Positions 1 to 13,526 of a DNA stretch of 64,000 nt are shown here, in pieces. The DNA comes from Chlorokybus atmophyticus (taxonomy: Eukaryota; Streptophyta; Chlorokybophyceae; Chlorokybales; Chlorokybaceae), in the NCBI GenBank assembly GCA_009103225.1, contig RHPI01003389.1, positions 749,559-813,558 of the forward strand. Direction: 5' to 3'. Position 1 is the first letter of the stretch. Every line of letters starts with the position of its first letter. Position numbers and translations under genes: made by a program. The notes under the pieces are model-generated. The model saw only the letters and a list, made by a program, of their open reading frames with translations, was not told the origin of the DNA and did no database searches.

Positions 1-3000
1 ATCCCATGCATCTGCAAGTTCAGTGCGTACTGCAACAGCCTGGCCTGCTTGCATCCTTGTCATTCAACATCTTCGTGTCATGCAGATGGTCTTGGTCAGT
101 ACCCTTCTGTTCTTGTCGTTCTTGACTCGCTAAGTTGCATGCTTGAGGATCGCCAGTACCGTGACGTGCTGCTCCTATCAGACGCATTATCAGTCTGCAA
201 GTTGTACCAAAGGTACTGCAGCTTATAGTCCTTGCCCTTATCAAGCCACGTTTCCTTTATCCGTGCATTCCTGCTTACAATCAGAAGTAGGTGACTCACC
301 TAGTGAGCTGCTTTGAGGATAGGGTGTGCTTGCACTGTCTGCAGAGTCGCCAATGGCATGGATGTTGGTGATGCAGGTATGCACGTTATAGGGCGCCCAC
401 TTGGTACACTCGCGAGGAAGGCTGGCAGTCTGATGCCTGGCGGTATGCCATTCAGGCAACGCTTCATGACGTTCGCCCAGATTTTCAGCGACAAAGGAAG
501 GACTACATGGTACAGCGCGCAAAGACAGCAGTCCGTTATGTCAAGTTGTATGGTACCAAGTTGGAGGAACTGCGACGCGGTCAGCAGTTGCCAGCACCAG
601 AGACCGGGAAGCTGTATGAGATGGAGTGCATGCTGCCCTTTGAAGACGTTGTGCTGCTTCGATCCGTTGCTGAGGAGCAGGTGAAGCAGCCTTCCAAAAC
701 TCTGTTTTCACCCACACCCGATTCCAAGCAGTCAAGAGGTTGGGTAAGTTGGTTGACTTTGGGAGTGCTCGCGCCAAGTGATCACTCCAGTACGGCCTCC
801 GACAACTCCCATATACTGGACATCTCAGCGTTAGAGCAAGACTTTCAGGTGACAGTGTGCGCTAATGCGCTACCAGCAGCGCATGCAGAGGCTGTTATGC
901 TGCCTGTGGCATTCTGCAAACGGCGTTGTTTTCACCTGGACAGGTGCTGTACGATGAGATGGATGACTCTGTCTTGGCGGAAGACACAACCATGTGGTCC
1001 CCGCAAAGCAGTAAACCTCAAGCCACTGCCATCACCTGCCGCGCAAAGTCCATGACAGTGACCCTGTGTCGCAGCATAGACAACGAGAGTATCATACGGT
1101 TTTCACTGGAGCGGATCAAATGGAGTGGTCAACTTCAGGGAGAACTTCTCAATGCCCGCTTGTCTGTTGGACTGGTATCAGCAGAGGACCTGAGCACGCC
1201 TGGCACGTTGTATGGGTATGTACTGCAACCGCGCTCATGGAGTGAGTCTGCGCCATCATCGCCATCATCAAGCCGGAACAGTTCGCGGAGTGGGCGCAGC
1301 GGACGGCAGTCTCACAAGCAAGAAAGCAAGCAGCCTTTGCTGGAGATCAGCATCGAGTCGCATGAGAAGGAGCTGACTACGTTGCAGGTAAGCGCGTGAA
1401 GGCAGCTGAGCGGCGTCAGCTTGAACAAGCAATTGCGACTGTTGGTGGCTGTCTTGCACTGTGACACTTATACCTACCGCAAATTTTGCCCCTTGTGCTC
1501 TTTGGCCACCAATGTTGCCTGTTGGCAGGTTCACTTTCGGCCCGTGGAGTTGGTCTACAGCACGACTTGCGTGACGGGTCTGGTAGCATTTTTCACTCCA
1601 CCAATGGTCACATACCAAGACTATTTGCTGGATGCCATCAATTCCTTAAGGCCCCCAGACGTGGTTGCGGAGTCCAAGTTGCGGTTGGCTTTGCAGTCAA
1701 GTCACACTCTGTCGCTGAACATTCAGTTGGACAGTCCCATGGTGCTATTCCCGGCATCCACACATGCTGTGCACAGCACAGTGCTGGCATTAATCATAGG
1801 CTCAATGAGTGTGAGTAAGTCAAACCAACGACTGCCAGCACACGGTGCTAGCCATCTTGGCGCTGGACAGGTGAGTGAAAATAAATTCCCTGATGGATAG
1901 ACCACCTTTGTAGCGAATGGCTAGCACAGTCTGGTCTTAACCATGGCAACCGCCAGGTTTGTGGACAGACTGTTTCATGTACAGCATGTTGTCCCGATTT
2001 TGTATGGTCCAACAGAGGTGTGTCATGCAGATTGACCAGCTGTTGGAAAAAGTCGTGTTCTCCCGCTATGCTGTCATTGCCAACCATACCCAAGTGCTGA
2101 TCCTTCAGCAAGGTGACGAACTCTTGGATGGCTCATTTGAGGACCTGATGCTGGCTGGTCCTGTTGACCTGGTTTCGGAGGTCAAGGTCAGCAACTTTGT
2201 TAGTGACAACTCGTTGACTTCCGTCATGATTACTGGCAAAGTGCCGGCCGGGCAAAGGCTGATGCTGCACCTGCCGCCCGCGCATTGTGCCCGTCTTGCA
2301 GCCTATTTCCAAGCGTAAGTGTGAGCTGACACGCACTCGTTCCCCGTTTAAGCCAGTCCTCTGCCTCGCTACAATTGTTCTGTGCTCTCAAGTTGTCTCA
2401 TTGCTGCACATGCTTCCTGACTTCAACCCCATTCCTGCTCAGTTATCCGCATGTCTGCTCGCAGGCCAGCGGAAGCAGTGGATGCAAGTGCGTGGAGATT
2501 GAGCAGTGCCGTGGCCGTTCCAACCAGGCAAACTTGCGAGGCACCTGTTAATACGATGGTCATTGACACAGCCACGCCAGCCTCCCTTGTAGTGGAAGTT
2601 GTGTTGCCGGAAGTAGTTGTGGACACAGAGATACCAGGAGTCTACAGCTCTGAAGATGTGCCCCTGTCTCTCTGCCTTAGAACTGTCCAAACTCGGTACG
2701 TGCACCTAACTGCTTAATTAATCTGTCTCTTTTGGATCACGAACAATGGTTGCTGTTACATGCAGCGTAGCTTTAAGGACTGCGGTTCAGCAATTCCAGC
2801 TTGACATTGACTCCATACAAGTCACCAATGCCTCGCGCTCTGAAGACACTGCAATGCGCACTTTGTTATCTGTGGGGAACTTGGCATCTTCCAGCACTGG
2901 ACCGGCTGCAACGCTTGCATACACAACTTTGCAAAGTCCGTCACTGGTTCACGTTCATGACATTGCAATCCATGCATATCTATCAGGACTTATTTGCCGG

Positions 3001-6000
3001 CTTTCTCCAAGTATGATTGTAGCCTGCTCAAGATTGGTGACGCTGGCTACCGCACCGGCAACAGCTTCGGCCCCACAAAGTCCTCCTCAGGAGTCACCTG
3101 TACAGGAGTTGCCCACTACTACGCCGCGCACACCAGATCACACGGCTAGGTAAACAACACCATAGCACAGCGTGCCAGTACAGACAGACTGCTACTCTGT
3201 GGTTGTGCTTTACATGTACTTGCAGATGGCTGGGGCTGCCACCAACGGAGTCTGTATCGGAGTTGCGACCGTGGAGAGGGACAGCCTATCGGCCTCTTGC
3301 GTCGCAGCGCAGTACAGACTACAGTGGCTCGTTCTTTACCGCGAACAGCACAGGCACTGGTTCAGACTACCAGACACCGTTAGCTCACATGGAGTCGCAA
3401 GGCAGCGGTCAATTCTTCACACCCATACAAGTATGTGCATTTACACAATGGGTGCCAGCACGCAGTCAAGTTGCTAACCAGTTTCGTGTTCAAGGGCCCC
3501 GAAGCTGCTGATGACTCATTGGATAATATCCCACCCCTGGCGCTGTGCGCAATGCCATCACCAAGGCCACCACCAAACCCCACGCTGCTTGGCACGCTGT
3601 CTGTCTCGGTGTCATCGCAGCAGTTGTCAACTTATCTGCATAGAGACGATGGCGGCAATGTTGCTGCGCTGCATGTGCCTTCCGCAATCATGCAACTGCA
3701 AAAGTCAGCTACAGAAGGCCGCTACAAGTGCTTCGGCGAAATGACTGGCATGCTTGTGAGCTGTCATGCTGTACAACGCAAAGCGTGGGACATCGTATTT
3801 GGGGCATCCCATGACGAGCCGGCAATGGCATGCAGCTTTCGTGCAACAATGGAGCCTGGCATTATGGGTGAAGGCCATGCAGCGGATGCTTCGGTATCGT
3901 GCGCTCATGCTCGCTTCATGTGCTGGACAGAGCACATTCAGCTCCTTGTGGACTACGTGCAGGACATACAATATGCCTTTCTGCAACCAACAACCGAACT
4001 TGCCGAACCACTGCAGCAGGATCGCAGCGTGCCTGTTGTTTACGGCAGCCCAGATGGTGGCGAGTTGAGTGCTTGGTATGAAGCCCGCGCTTCATTCACA
4101 GGGGATGATGCGTCACCGTTGCCATCATGGCATGAAGCGGATCTATCCAGCACGCCAGTGATCGCACCAGAAGCCGTGCCACCTGCTACGCCGCTTCTGC
4201 TCTCCTTCATGTTAAAGACTGTTGTGTCCGACTTTGCTATGATTGTGCCGACCACAGCTGCCGCATTGCACCCGAATGTCATTGTCGGTATCGAAAGAGC
4301 GGATGTTACAGTGACGAGTTGTGCCGTCAATGGGGACGGTTTTGATGATGCAGATCAGTCTGCGAAGCCCTGGATATCAGCGCATGTTGATGGACTCGCA
4401 CTGAGCGTGTTGGACGAGAATGGTGTCTCTGCTGGGCAGCTGCATGGTTGGCATCATCACGTCATCGAGCGCACATCTGCAGAGGTTTGCATTGGCATAG
4501 TGGAGGATGTGCAGGATTGGCGTGTGAGCATTCCCGACATGGCAGTGTACGCCTCAGGTACGTCGTTCACTTGTAGCCCTATCATCACTCATCGCACATG
4601 CACGCCCGCAATGAGTGCCATGTACGTCCTTGCACGCATACATGGCACTCATGGCAGGTGCTGATATTGCCACAATGGCGGATATTCTCAGCAGCAATCT
4701 TCGTCATTGGCCGTCAGGCGGTGCCTTGAAGGCAGACGTTCAACGGCGACGATGCGACTTTGCTCTGGCCTCTCTGGCCTTCCATTACGCAGCCGTGGTG
4801 CCACAGTCGCAAGAGCTGTCCATTGTGCAGTTGGCTGCTTCTGACATCAAGTCAACTGTCACTATTCATCTGGAAGAGACCGCCCAGACTCGAGCAAACC
4901 TGTTCATGCGTCATGCTGAGTGTCGTTACGCCAATCAAAAGGAAGAAGCTGCTGGCCATTTTGTTGGTTTGGCAACGATTGGAAGCGCCCAACATCCTCA
5001 AGGAGTCCATGCACAGCTCTCACAACAGCAGCAGCAGATGGTTGTGGAGGTCCTAAACGATGGGACTGTGAGCATGGAGCTCGTCCTGCAGGGTGTGTCA
5101 GCTATTGTGTACCCGTTGCTGTGGAGTAAAGCCGAACGAGTACTGCATGACTTTGTGTCCATCAGGCAAACAAGCAGCAGTCAACACGCTGCCAACAATC
5201 CTATTCGTTTACACCTCATGGCCAGAGGATGTGAGGTGATCTTGCCGGACCGTCACAGCCATGACAAGCGTAGTAAGTCCAAGCGGCGAAGGCTATCCTT
5301 TTCCGTGCCCAAGCAGGACGTTCTGGTGCTGGCCTTTGCTGTAGAGCTCAACGCGACGTCTTCAGGAAGCAGAAGCTCGCTGACGTGTATGATCTCTCCA
5401 TTTGAACTTAGCATTGATCGCCGCCGACTTACGCCTCAACCAGCGGCTACATTTCCTGTCTCTTCCCAGAACGAGAAACAGCTAATTTTGCGAGCTGCGC
5501 AGATGCTTTGTACCTTGGAAAGCCAACCAAAAGCAGTTCTTTCCTTGTCGCTGCCCCTGGTGACCGCGTATTGCACATACCGCATGGTGCGCTTCTTTAT
5601 GCGATTTCCCTGGTCTAGAAGTGCTGCAGCACCGGTAGTTTCTGGTGCTGAGAAAGCCATGGAACGCGCCGTAGCATCACAAGACCACCCTTGGCTACAC
5701 AGCGTGCACCTGGAACTGATCCGAGGTGCAGTTCTCTTTGTTGATGATCGCTGGAATGGAGAGGTTCCCCTGGCAGAGTTGCTCATTGAGGACTTCACAG
5801 TAGAAGCTGAGCAGAATGCCGATGCAGTAACCGCAAGAGTCAGTGCCCTCATACAAGCACAGTACCGCAACAATGAAAAGGTTTGCATTCCCAACATCAT
5901 AAACACCAGTCGGGTGTGCATGCGTGAAGCCTTGCATTTGCTTGATATATGCTTCTGCAGGTTGCCTGGGAGCCGATCGTGGAGCGTTTTCGATTGACTG

Positions 6001-9000
6001 TATTCTGTAAAGGCAACAAAGGCATTTCCCACTTGCAGTCGAATGAGGCTCGTGTTGCTGTTGACATGCAAGCGGATCTCCTCAACATCAACCTGACCGC
6101 TGCACTAGCAGAGTCCTTAGCATGGGTTGCTGAGACGCTGCTGGACAGTCTGAGCCGTTCGCAGGGTGCCATGGTAATGCTCGTGTCATGCAAGCTTGCA
6201 ATGCAGTGAGACTATGAACCTGCAGCTCATGGAGACGTCCGCAGACAAGCTCAGCGTACGAGCCTCTACCCGATCGTCAGCATTCGCCTTATGTGCTTGT
6301 CAACCAAACTGGTGTTCCTGTGAGCTATTGGACTGAAGGTGTTACTGACCAGCGCTCAAGTGTATCTGGTGTACTGCAATCAGGTATGAATGTCAGATGC
6401 ATGTAGCACCATTTAGCAACAGCTGTTCACAAAGGTGCCTATCGAGTTCGTGCAAACTCTTTGTTGTTTCATGCAGGTTCAGCAGTGCCTCTGTTCGCAA
6501 ACTCTGGTGCTATACTGCGAGGGACCTACGAGAGTGGACTTGCTGGTGAGGATACGCAAGCTGCTCGAGCATACCTTTCTCGGTAACCCTCCAGTCACTC
6601 TGTGTTGTGGTTTTTGGTGTCCACTGACACAATAGACCGCCTATCACATGCATCCATGTAGACAATGCCAGCACTGTGGTGCTATTCCAAGGGAATGCCC
6701 TTGCCTGAATTAGTACGGAACTGATGCTGGTGGCTTCATGCCATGGCAGACATCAAGCAATCCGCGTTCAACTAGATGGTGCTGATTCCCTTTCGCCACC
6801 TCTGTCGCTGGACATGCTGGGTCACACAACCTTTCAGTTCACCATTTCTAGAGGTGCGATATGACATTACCGTGTGTGTCACTGTGCGTTGGTATACATT
6901 GTTGATGTTGTTAAATCCATCAGTGTGCACCTGCCCTACGCCAGCAGAGTACTGTACGTGGTAGCATATTGAACCAGCCGTACGTCCATGTTGTGTGTGT
7001 GCACAGGTGGACGCTCGTCAGCAGCACACAATGGCACAGGAGCGTCACATGCTGTACAGGTGCTGCAGTCCCTTTTGCCATTTTTATTGCTAACTTGTCT
7101 AACACCACCGCGTCCATGCGCTGATCTATCGTGTACAGGATGTGACAGTGCTTTGTGAAGTGGAATGCTGGCGTCATAGCAAGCGGTTCGTGTTGCACTC
7201 AACCGTGTGTATGGTAAACAAGGCATCTGTGCCAATAGAGCTGCTTTTCTCAACAACAAGTCCCACCGCAAAGTCGAGCACTTTCCAGGCAAGTGGCATT
7301 GGTAACCTGCAGGAGGAAGGGTCTTGTTTTGTTGACAAGTGTCAGTGTTTGTACTTATGCTTTTGTGCACGCTGCAGGTGCCACCTAATGGAGGCAAGAT
7401 CTGGTTTCCTGTATACATGATTGCTGCACAGCTCCGATGGAGACCGATAGGTCGCGCGTTCCACTGGAGTTTACCAATCTCTCTTGTACAGTTGATTCAG
7501 TCGTCAGTTTACAACCAGCCGATGGTCACAGCATGCCCGTCGGAGCAACCCCACGGTGCTCTGTTTGAATGCTGCGTATCCTTGGATCAAGAGGTTCCAA
7601 CTGCATCAAGATTGTCAACCGAGGTGGACAGTCCCATGCGGCCAATCACATGCATCACCGTTTGGCCACCTCTGACCCTTGAAAACAATCTTCCAGAACC
7701 TCTTGAAGCTTCCATAGACACCGCTTCAACACACACTTTGGCTCACGTCCCTGCGGGTTGGTGTGATTTTAGCTCCGGACATGCATTGCCTTCAGTTTCT
7801 TGCGGAACACAACGTCATCACTCGTGTTATAGCTGAACTCGACCCTCGCGTGCACAGGCGGTACAGCTGTTGTGTATGAAGTTGACACCTTGCAGCCAGT
7901 TCAGATTGCATTTCGCTTGCATGGCGTTTGGAGCGATCATGTGCGCTTGCCAACTGCCAAGTCAGTGGCCAACACAGAGCCACGCGGCGATAGGGGTGAA
8001 GACTCACCGCTTGTTGCGTCAAAACTTTCGTTGCAGACGGCAGGAGGTCAGTGCAGCCAGTAAGTCACATCGCTCAGTGCAATATGCGCTTCAGGCTAAT
8101 TTCTCATACCAGGTACAAGCGTGGTGATCGACTTGGAGGCAACAAGCGTTGCAAGCGCTGCTCGCTTTGTGTGCATAACATGCCCGTTCATTCTTTACAA
8201 CGGCACAGGCTTGTCACTGGGCCTGTGCGACCCCATAGATAGTGCCATGCACGAAATCTTGCTGCCAGCTGTGAACGCAAGGCACCTGCGGAACTCTGCT
8301 GCGTCTCCAATGCTGGACTCTCCAAAACATGAGTATGTAGGGCTTGCAGAGGTACGACAGACTCATCGCATTACTTGCTCGTTGTTGGTTGGCCATATAT
8401 GTCACCAGCGTGTGTGTACAAAAGGTGCTCGTGTGTTGTGGTCTTGCAAGGCTGTGATACCGTCCCGTTGACACTGTTAGTTGTTGTATCAGCATCTGAC
8501 ATGTTTGGACATGGTTATTAGGAGAGCTCACAGATTACATGCCAACTCCCAGGTTTTGTCCATAGCGCGGGCACCAAGTGCCGATCGCATCATTGACCTC
8601 CCGCAACGCATCGAGAGCAACAGTGTTGTCAAAGACATGCCGCGTGCAGCAAGAAGAGTTGAGCCAGTTGGCCTGGCTGTTGCCCTCATGCCATCTCAAA
8701 GCCGCGTTGTTCCAGGCATTTCAAAGCTTCGAACAGAGCCATTTGACGTGAAGGCCTTTGTTCCCGGTTCAAGCATTGAGCAGCCTGGCATCGAAGTGCC
8801 TGTTGATACGCTCACTTGCGGCCTGATGTACAGCCCAAAGTCAACGCGAACAGACGAGCCAATGCTGAAGCTGCGCTTGCTTCAAGACGAGATTGGTAAG
8901 GCGTACCCCAAAAACCTGTCACACCTTGATGGTTGCTTGACATAACCTTAATTCACATCATTGCAGACAAGGACTCCTGGTCACAACCTTTCGGTCTTGA

Positions 9001-12000
9001 GCCAGCTGGCGGCCTTGGCGTGGTGTATGTGCCCAGCAACAAGCACCAAGGAGTGTTTGCCTTTGCAGTATCGACAGCCCCAAAGTTCAATGGCCGTACA
9101 AAAGTTGTGGCCGTACAGCCACGGTACGCAACACAAGCGCCATTTTGCTGTTTGCATACGCGTCGACAACCTGACCAGCGACTTGTGTAAATCCACTTGC
9201 AAACAGGTATGTCGTTGTAAATGCAACCCAGAAAGGTCTCTGCTACAAGCAACAAGGATCAGAAGTCTATCACCGCTTGCCAGCTGGCGCTCGACATCAG
9301 TTTCATTGGCGCAGTACCAGCAGGTAAAAATGTGCACATATTGGCTAATGGCAACAAGAGCCATTGCTGATCGCGCTTGTGCGTGACAGAAACTTTCTAA
9401 TAAGTATAAGATTGGATGAGCACGGGTGGCTGTGGTCCGGAGGGTTCGCGCCAGACAGACTGGGAGAGACTCAAGTCAAGATTCGCCACACCAGCAACCG
9501 TACCATTCGCGTAGTTCGTGTTGATGTGAGCACTCCTCAGCGTACTTCCGCACCTACCAGGTTTGGCAATGGCAGTACTTGGGCACAGTTGCCATGCTTC
9601 ATGGTATAACTTCTGGGTTGCTGATGGTAGTTTGCACGTGTACTGTACTGTGCAGTGCGACAGGTAGCGGGATGGGCACCTGTGTTGTAGTCATTACGGA
9701 CCACGAGCCTGGCTTCACACCGTACCGGATCGACAACCACTCCTCTGTGACAATCCGTTTCAAGCAGAAGAATGTGAACACACTGGAGGACACACTGGCA
9801 CCATACAGTTCATGTGCATACGCCTGGGATGAGCCCTGCTTTCCACATCGCCTGCTTGTTGAGGCTGTAGGACACGGCATGCTTGGTATGCTGCCAGCTG
9901 CAAATCACTTAACTATACACATGTGTCTTGTATCATGCGTAGAAGTGTTGGTCTACAACTGGCAGGTACCTTCCAGTTGGATGAAGTTGCCGAGTACAGC
10001 AGTGACATCTTTCCCACAACGTTGCAGCGCCACGAGAAGAAGCTTCAGATATCCGTCATTGCAGAGGGCCCGACACGAGTTCTGGCCTTCACAGATGCGC
10101 GCAGGCATGATTTGCCGGCTAGTTATAACGCCGTTGGTGGCATGACTGCCCTTGGCCAGATGCGTGTGGCCATGCACATACACATCACCACTTTGGGCCT
10201 ATCTGTAATAGAGGATACTCCGCAGGTCTGCAGTTGCTCTTGCTTCATGTTGTCTTGTACTTGTCAACCACGCCATGATACTAATCACAAGTTTTCAGGA
10301 ATTGCTTTATGCGTCAATGAGCGATGTCACATTCACGTATGCCCGCGGCGAGTTGGAGCACGCTTACGACGTCACAGTGCAAGCCTTGCAGTTGGATAAT
10401 CAGCTCAGGAATGCAACCTTTCCAGTGGTACTGACAGGAGAAGGTTCCTCTTCACCCATATGGCCAAGGGCAAGGTTCAACTGGAAAAAGAAGCGTATCA
10501 CAACTGCTCCCGTCGCAGACCCCATCTTCTCAATCAGGGTGATGCATTCACCGCGCCGAAGCCGCGCTGTCAGCTGCTTCCGTCTGGTTTCAGTGCAGCT
10601 GTTGCCCATCAAGGTGGAGTTGGAGGAGGAATGGGTGCTGCGTGTACTGCAGTTCTGCCAGACACTCGCACAGTACCAGTCTACAGTTTCACACCTCGTG
10701 AAAACGTGGGACCGCGATGGCCTGATCAGCCAACTGTTTGATGGTAAGTGCTTGGTTGTGGCTGATGTGTCACGCGATTTTTGATGTGAGCTCTTATGGT
10801 CGAGTTGTGCAATTGACATCTGATACCACTTGACCAGAAACCGATGAGAAGCCAAGCGACTGGATTGACACCACCATGAAGGGTGTCAGAAGCAAAGTGT
10901 ACATAGAGCTTCTCGAGATAAGCGCTGTCAATGCTACCGTGACGTTTGCAAGTGCACCTTGGCTGCCCAATCAAAGCCGAGGAGCTGCAGCTCAAGGCCT
11001 CCTTCAGGTTGGGTGTTGGGTCTTTGCCGCGATGCACACCTTGTAGATTGCATTTGCTCTGGTCTGTTGTGGCATTGCTTTAACTTACGAGCTCTCCTCC
11101 TTGTAATCTTTGCCATCTTCATAATGCGAGCAGGCTGTTGGAGTTGCCTTGCAGCGCCGTGTGATGGCGCTGGCTGATGTGGAAGGCGCTTCACTGCGGT
11201 TGTCGCCGCTTGTCCTTCGTCACCCGCTGGCAGGGTGAGTGGCATCCAACATGGTTGATATAAGCCAGCATTGTCGACTTATTTATAACACACACGAGGC
11301 GTGCAGTGCTGTGATTTGCATCAGCAATTGTTGTCACTGTACACTAGACTCTTGTCGGTTGCAGCTGGACTGCGCTTCAAGGCATAGGTGCCCGGCACTA
11401 CACCAGACAAATCTACAAAGAGCTTTTCAAAGTGCTGGGCTCTGCGGATTTTCTCGGTAACCCTGTCGGGTTGCTGCAAAGCCTCAGCATAGGAATGTGG
11501 GACTTTGTGGCAACGCCAGCGTGGGGTCTTGTACAGGTAAGTTGAGCTGACTGTTTCGAGTGTTGAGACGCGCGCATGCAAGTGCAGACCATTGCTTGTC
11601 ATATACCTGCAGCTGAGCCCGCGGCAGTTCACCAGAAGCATTGCTAGTGGCACGCGATCGCTCCTTGCGAACACGGTGTTTGCGTTGAGCAACGCTGCCA
11701 GCAAGATCAGCGGTGCGGCTCGCAAGAGTGTCGCTGCACTCATACTGGACGACTCTTACCTTGAAGAGATGGAGCGCAGAACTGTCAATCGCAATGCCCC
11801 ACCCAACGACGTGCTTGGCGCCTTTCTTATTGGTATAGTAGCATGCCGCGCGTATTCACATACTTGCAATGCTTTCCTCTCCTGAAAAATTACTGGCTGG
11901 CATTTCTGTGCAGGGCTCACTGGTCTCATGGAGCAGCCTGTGCGTGGAGCAGAAAAGGGCGGCATTCCTGGCATGCTGAAGGGCGCTTTCGCGGGTGTTG

Positions 12001-12739
12001 TTGGGGTTTTCGCGCGGCCTGCACTCAGCTTGCTTGAGCTCTCCAATCATACTGCACAGGTGTGCATACCAACTTTGTCCCTCTCTGTCATTGCGTGCTG
12101 ACAGAATTGTGAGATACCTTCTGTTGTTGATTCTACTAATACTTTGCCCCCCCTCAGGCTTTTAGGAACTTGGCTCGCCATGCAACGGAGATGCCGACTC
12201 GGGTCCGACCGCCTCGTCTGGTGTCACTCGAGCTGCCTTTGCAACCCTACGAGCTCCACGAGGCCGTGGGCAGAGCGGTCATCTTTGAGATCAAGTCGGG
12301 TCAGTTTCGTCGCGACACATACGTCAATTGCACGCCGTTGGCAGAAGGCGGCCATTACGCGGTCCTCACGCAAACACACATGCTGTGGGTGCACGACATA
12401 GCATGCGACGATCCAACGACAGTCAAGATTGCGACCTCGAACACAACATCACCAAAGCCCAATGCTATCTCGGGCCGCGGATGGGTCTTGTATTGGTCCT
12501 CTGCGCTGGAAGACGTGCTGTCGGTCCGCTTGGACACACGAGAAGTTGTCGTGTTGGCTTTGAGGCCTTCGACGGTTGGTTTGCAGGAGGGGCCCTTTGT
12601 GCACGTGCGGCTGCGCTTCACTGAGGCAGACGCTGCACAAGAGTGGCAAAGACTGCTTACAGCCCACACTCTGGATGCAAACAGCAATCGCCAGGCTTGG
12701 CAGAATCGCAATGCCATGCATCACTTAGTTCTGCTGTGA
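1..12739 (+). CDS. VPS13: VPS13 family bridge-like lipid transfer protein (5'-truncated by window edge)
   Basis: VPS13 proteins are giant rod-shaped bridges that carry phospholipids between membranes at contact sites. The first readable exon (86-212) carries EDRQYRDVLLLSDAL, and the next (from 429) carries DAWRYAIQATL, the chorein-region WxxA(I) signature. VAEDLSTPGTL-type text follows near 1190-1210. Long beta-rich exons cover about 3490-4560 and 4650-5880. WEPIVERFRLTV lies at about 5965. VAB repeats span about 6240-9600 (for example PYVLVNQTGVPVSYW near 6290). An APT1-like segment with PYRIDNHSSVTIRF is at about 9720. DNQLRNATFPVVL is near 10400, and SADFLGNPVGLLQSLS near 11440 marks the C-terminal ATG2_C-like region. 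A PH-like end closes at the stop at 12737-12739. The N-terminal chorein tip lies outside the window. Many introns are under 150 bp. A/C/D-type paralogue status cannot be set. Confidence 0.93.
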
Positions 12740-13363
12740 TGTGGCAGGTGTCTCAGCAACAGCGGCGTAGGTATGTACATAGCAAATAGGGTTAGCTCTT
12801 TGGGTGTGCTGTGACCAGATCCTGCTTCCTCCAGTATGGCAGCCAATGAGTGCTTTTGCTGATGAATGCCTGCATGGTTTGAGAATGGAGTCAGCAGACA
12901 CTTGAAGCATTTTGGTCATTTCGCGGTCATTTCGTGTTTATGCACGGTTGCCTTGGAAAATCCTCCCACGAACTGCTGTGCTTGAAGAGCTCATGTACCA
13001 AATGTATTACCACATTGCATCCTTTGTAGACAGAGTCAGGCTGTTGCAGCCTCGAACTGACCTGAATGATGTGTGTTGGGCCATATGTTTGGACTGTAGC
13101 AACAGCCGGCAATCCACTGCAGGTAACACGCCACAAGTAACCGAGGCATACAGTTCGGAGTGAATTATGCTGCTGTGAGGTGATGCATATCTGTGCCTGC
13201 ACTGATCTGTGTGAACACAAGCGCGCAGCGCATGCGAGGATCTGGTGTTGCAGTGCCTTAAACAAGCTGTTTCAGTAACCCAAACAAGCTTGTGTCACAA
13301 CTGGCAGGGATGCCAACGGATGTCAAACTCGAGGCCAGCTTCTGCTACGCCTGCTGAAGAATT

Positions 13364-13380
13364 ACTATACATTGTATAGT
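13364..13380. repeat. Short perfect hairpin, 8-nt arms
   Basis: The left arm 13364-13371 and right arm 13373-13380 are exact reverse complements around a single T. It sits between the two convergent 3' ends. Confidence 0.7.
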
Positions 13381-13402
13381 CTCACCAAACTAGATTGCGC
13401 TT

Positions 13403-13422
13403 GGGCTGTCAATGGACAGCCC
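13403..13422. repeat. Short perfect hairpin, 8-nt GC-rich arms, AATG loop
   Basis: The arms 13403-13410 and 13415-13422 are exact reverse complements with a tetraloop-sized spacer. It lies 23 bp downstream of the first hairpin in the same convergent intergenic region. Confidence 0.7.
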
Positions 13423-13526
13423 ACCCAAGCCTCACGGCACATAGCTACCTATATAGGATACCCTACCTTAGTTAACGCGCGCAAGCAACCGAACAAAAAA
13501 CCCAGATAACCAAACCCAAAACCTCA

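Larger units (their letters stand above)
12740..13526. other. Intergenic region between two convergent genes
   Basis: This is 3'-flanking DNA of the VPS13 gene (+) and the metzincin gene (-). No coding exon is recognised. It contains two small perfect hairpins: 8-nt arms with a 1-nt centre at 13364-13380 (ACTATACA/TGTATAGT), and 8-nt arms with a 4-nt loop at 13403-13422 (GGGCTGTC-AATG-GACAGCCC). They may act in transcript ends, but that is only inference from position. Confidence 0.6.
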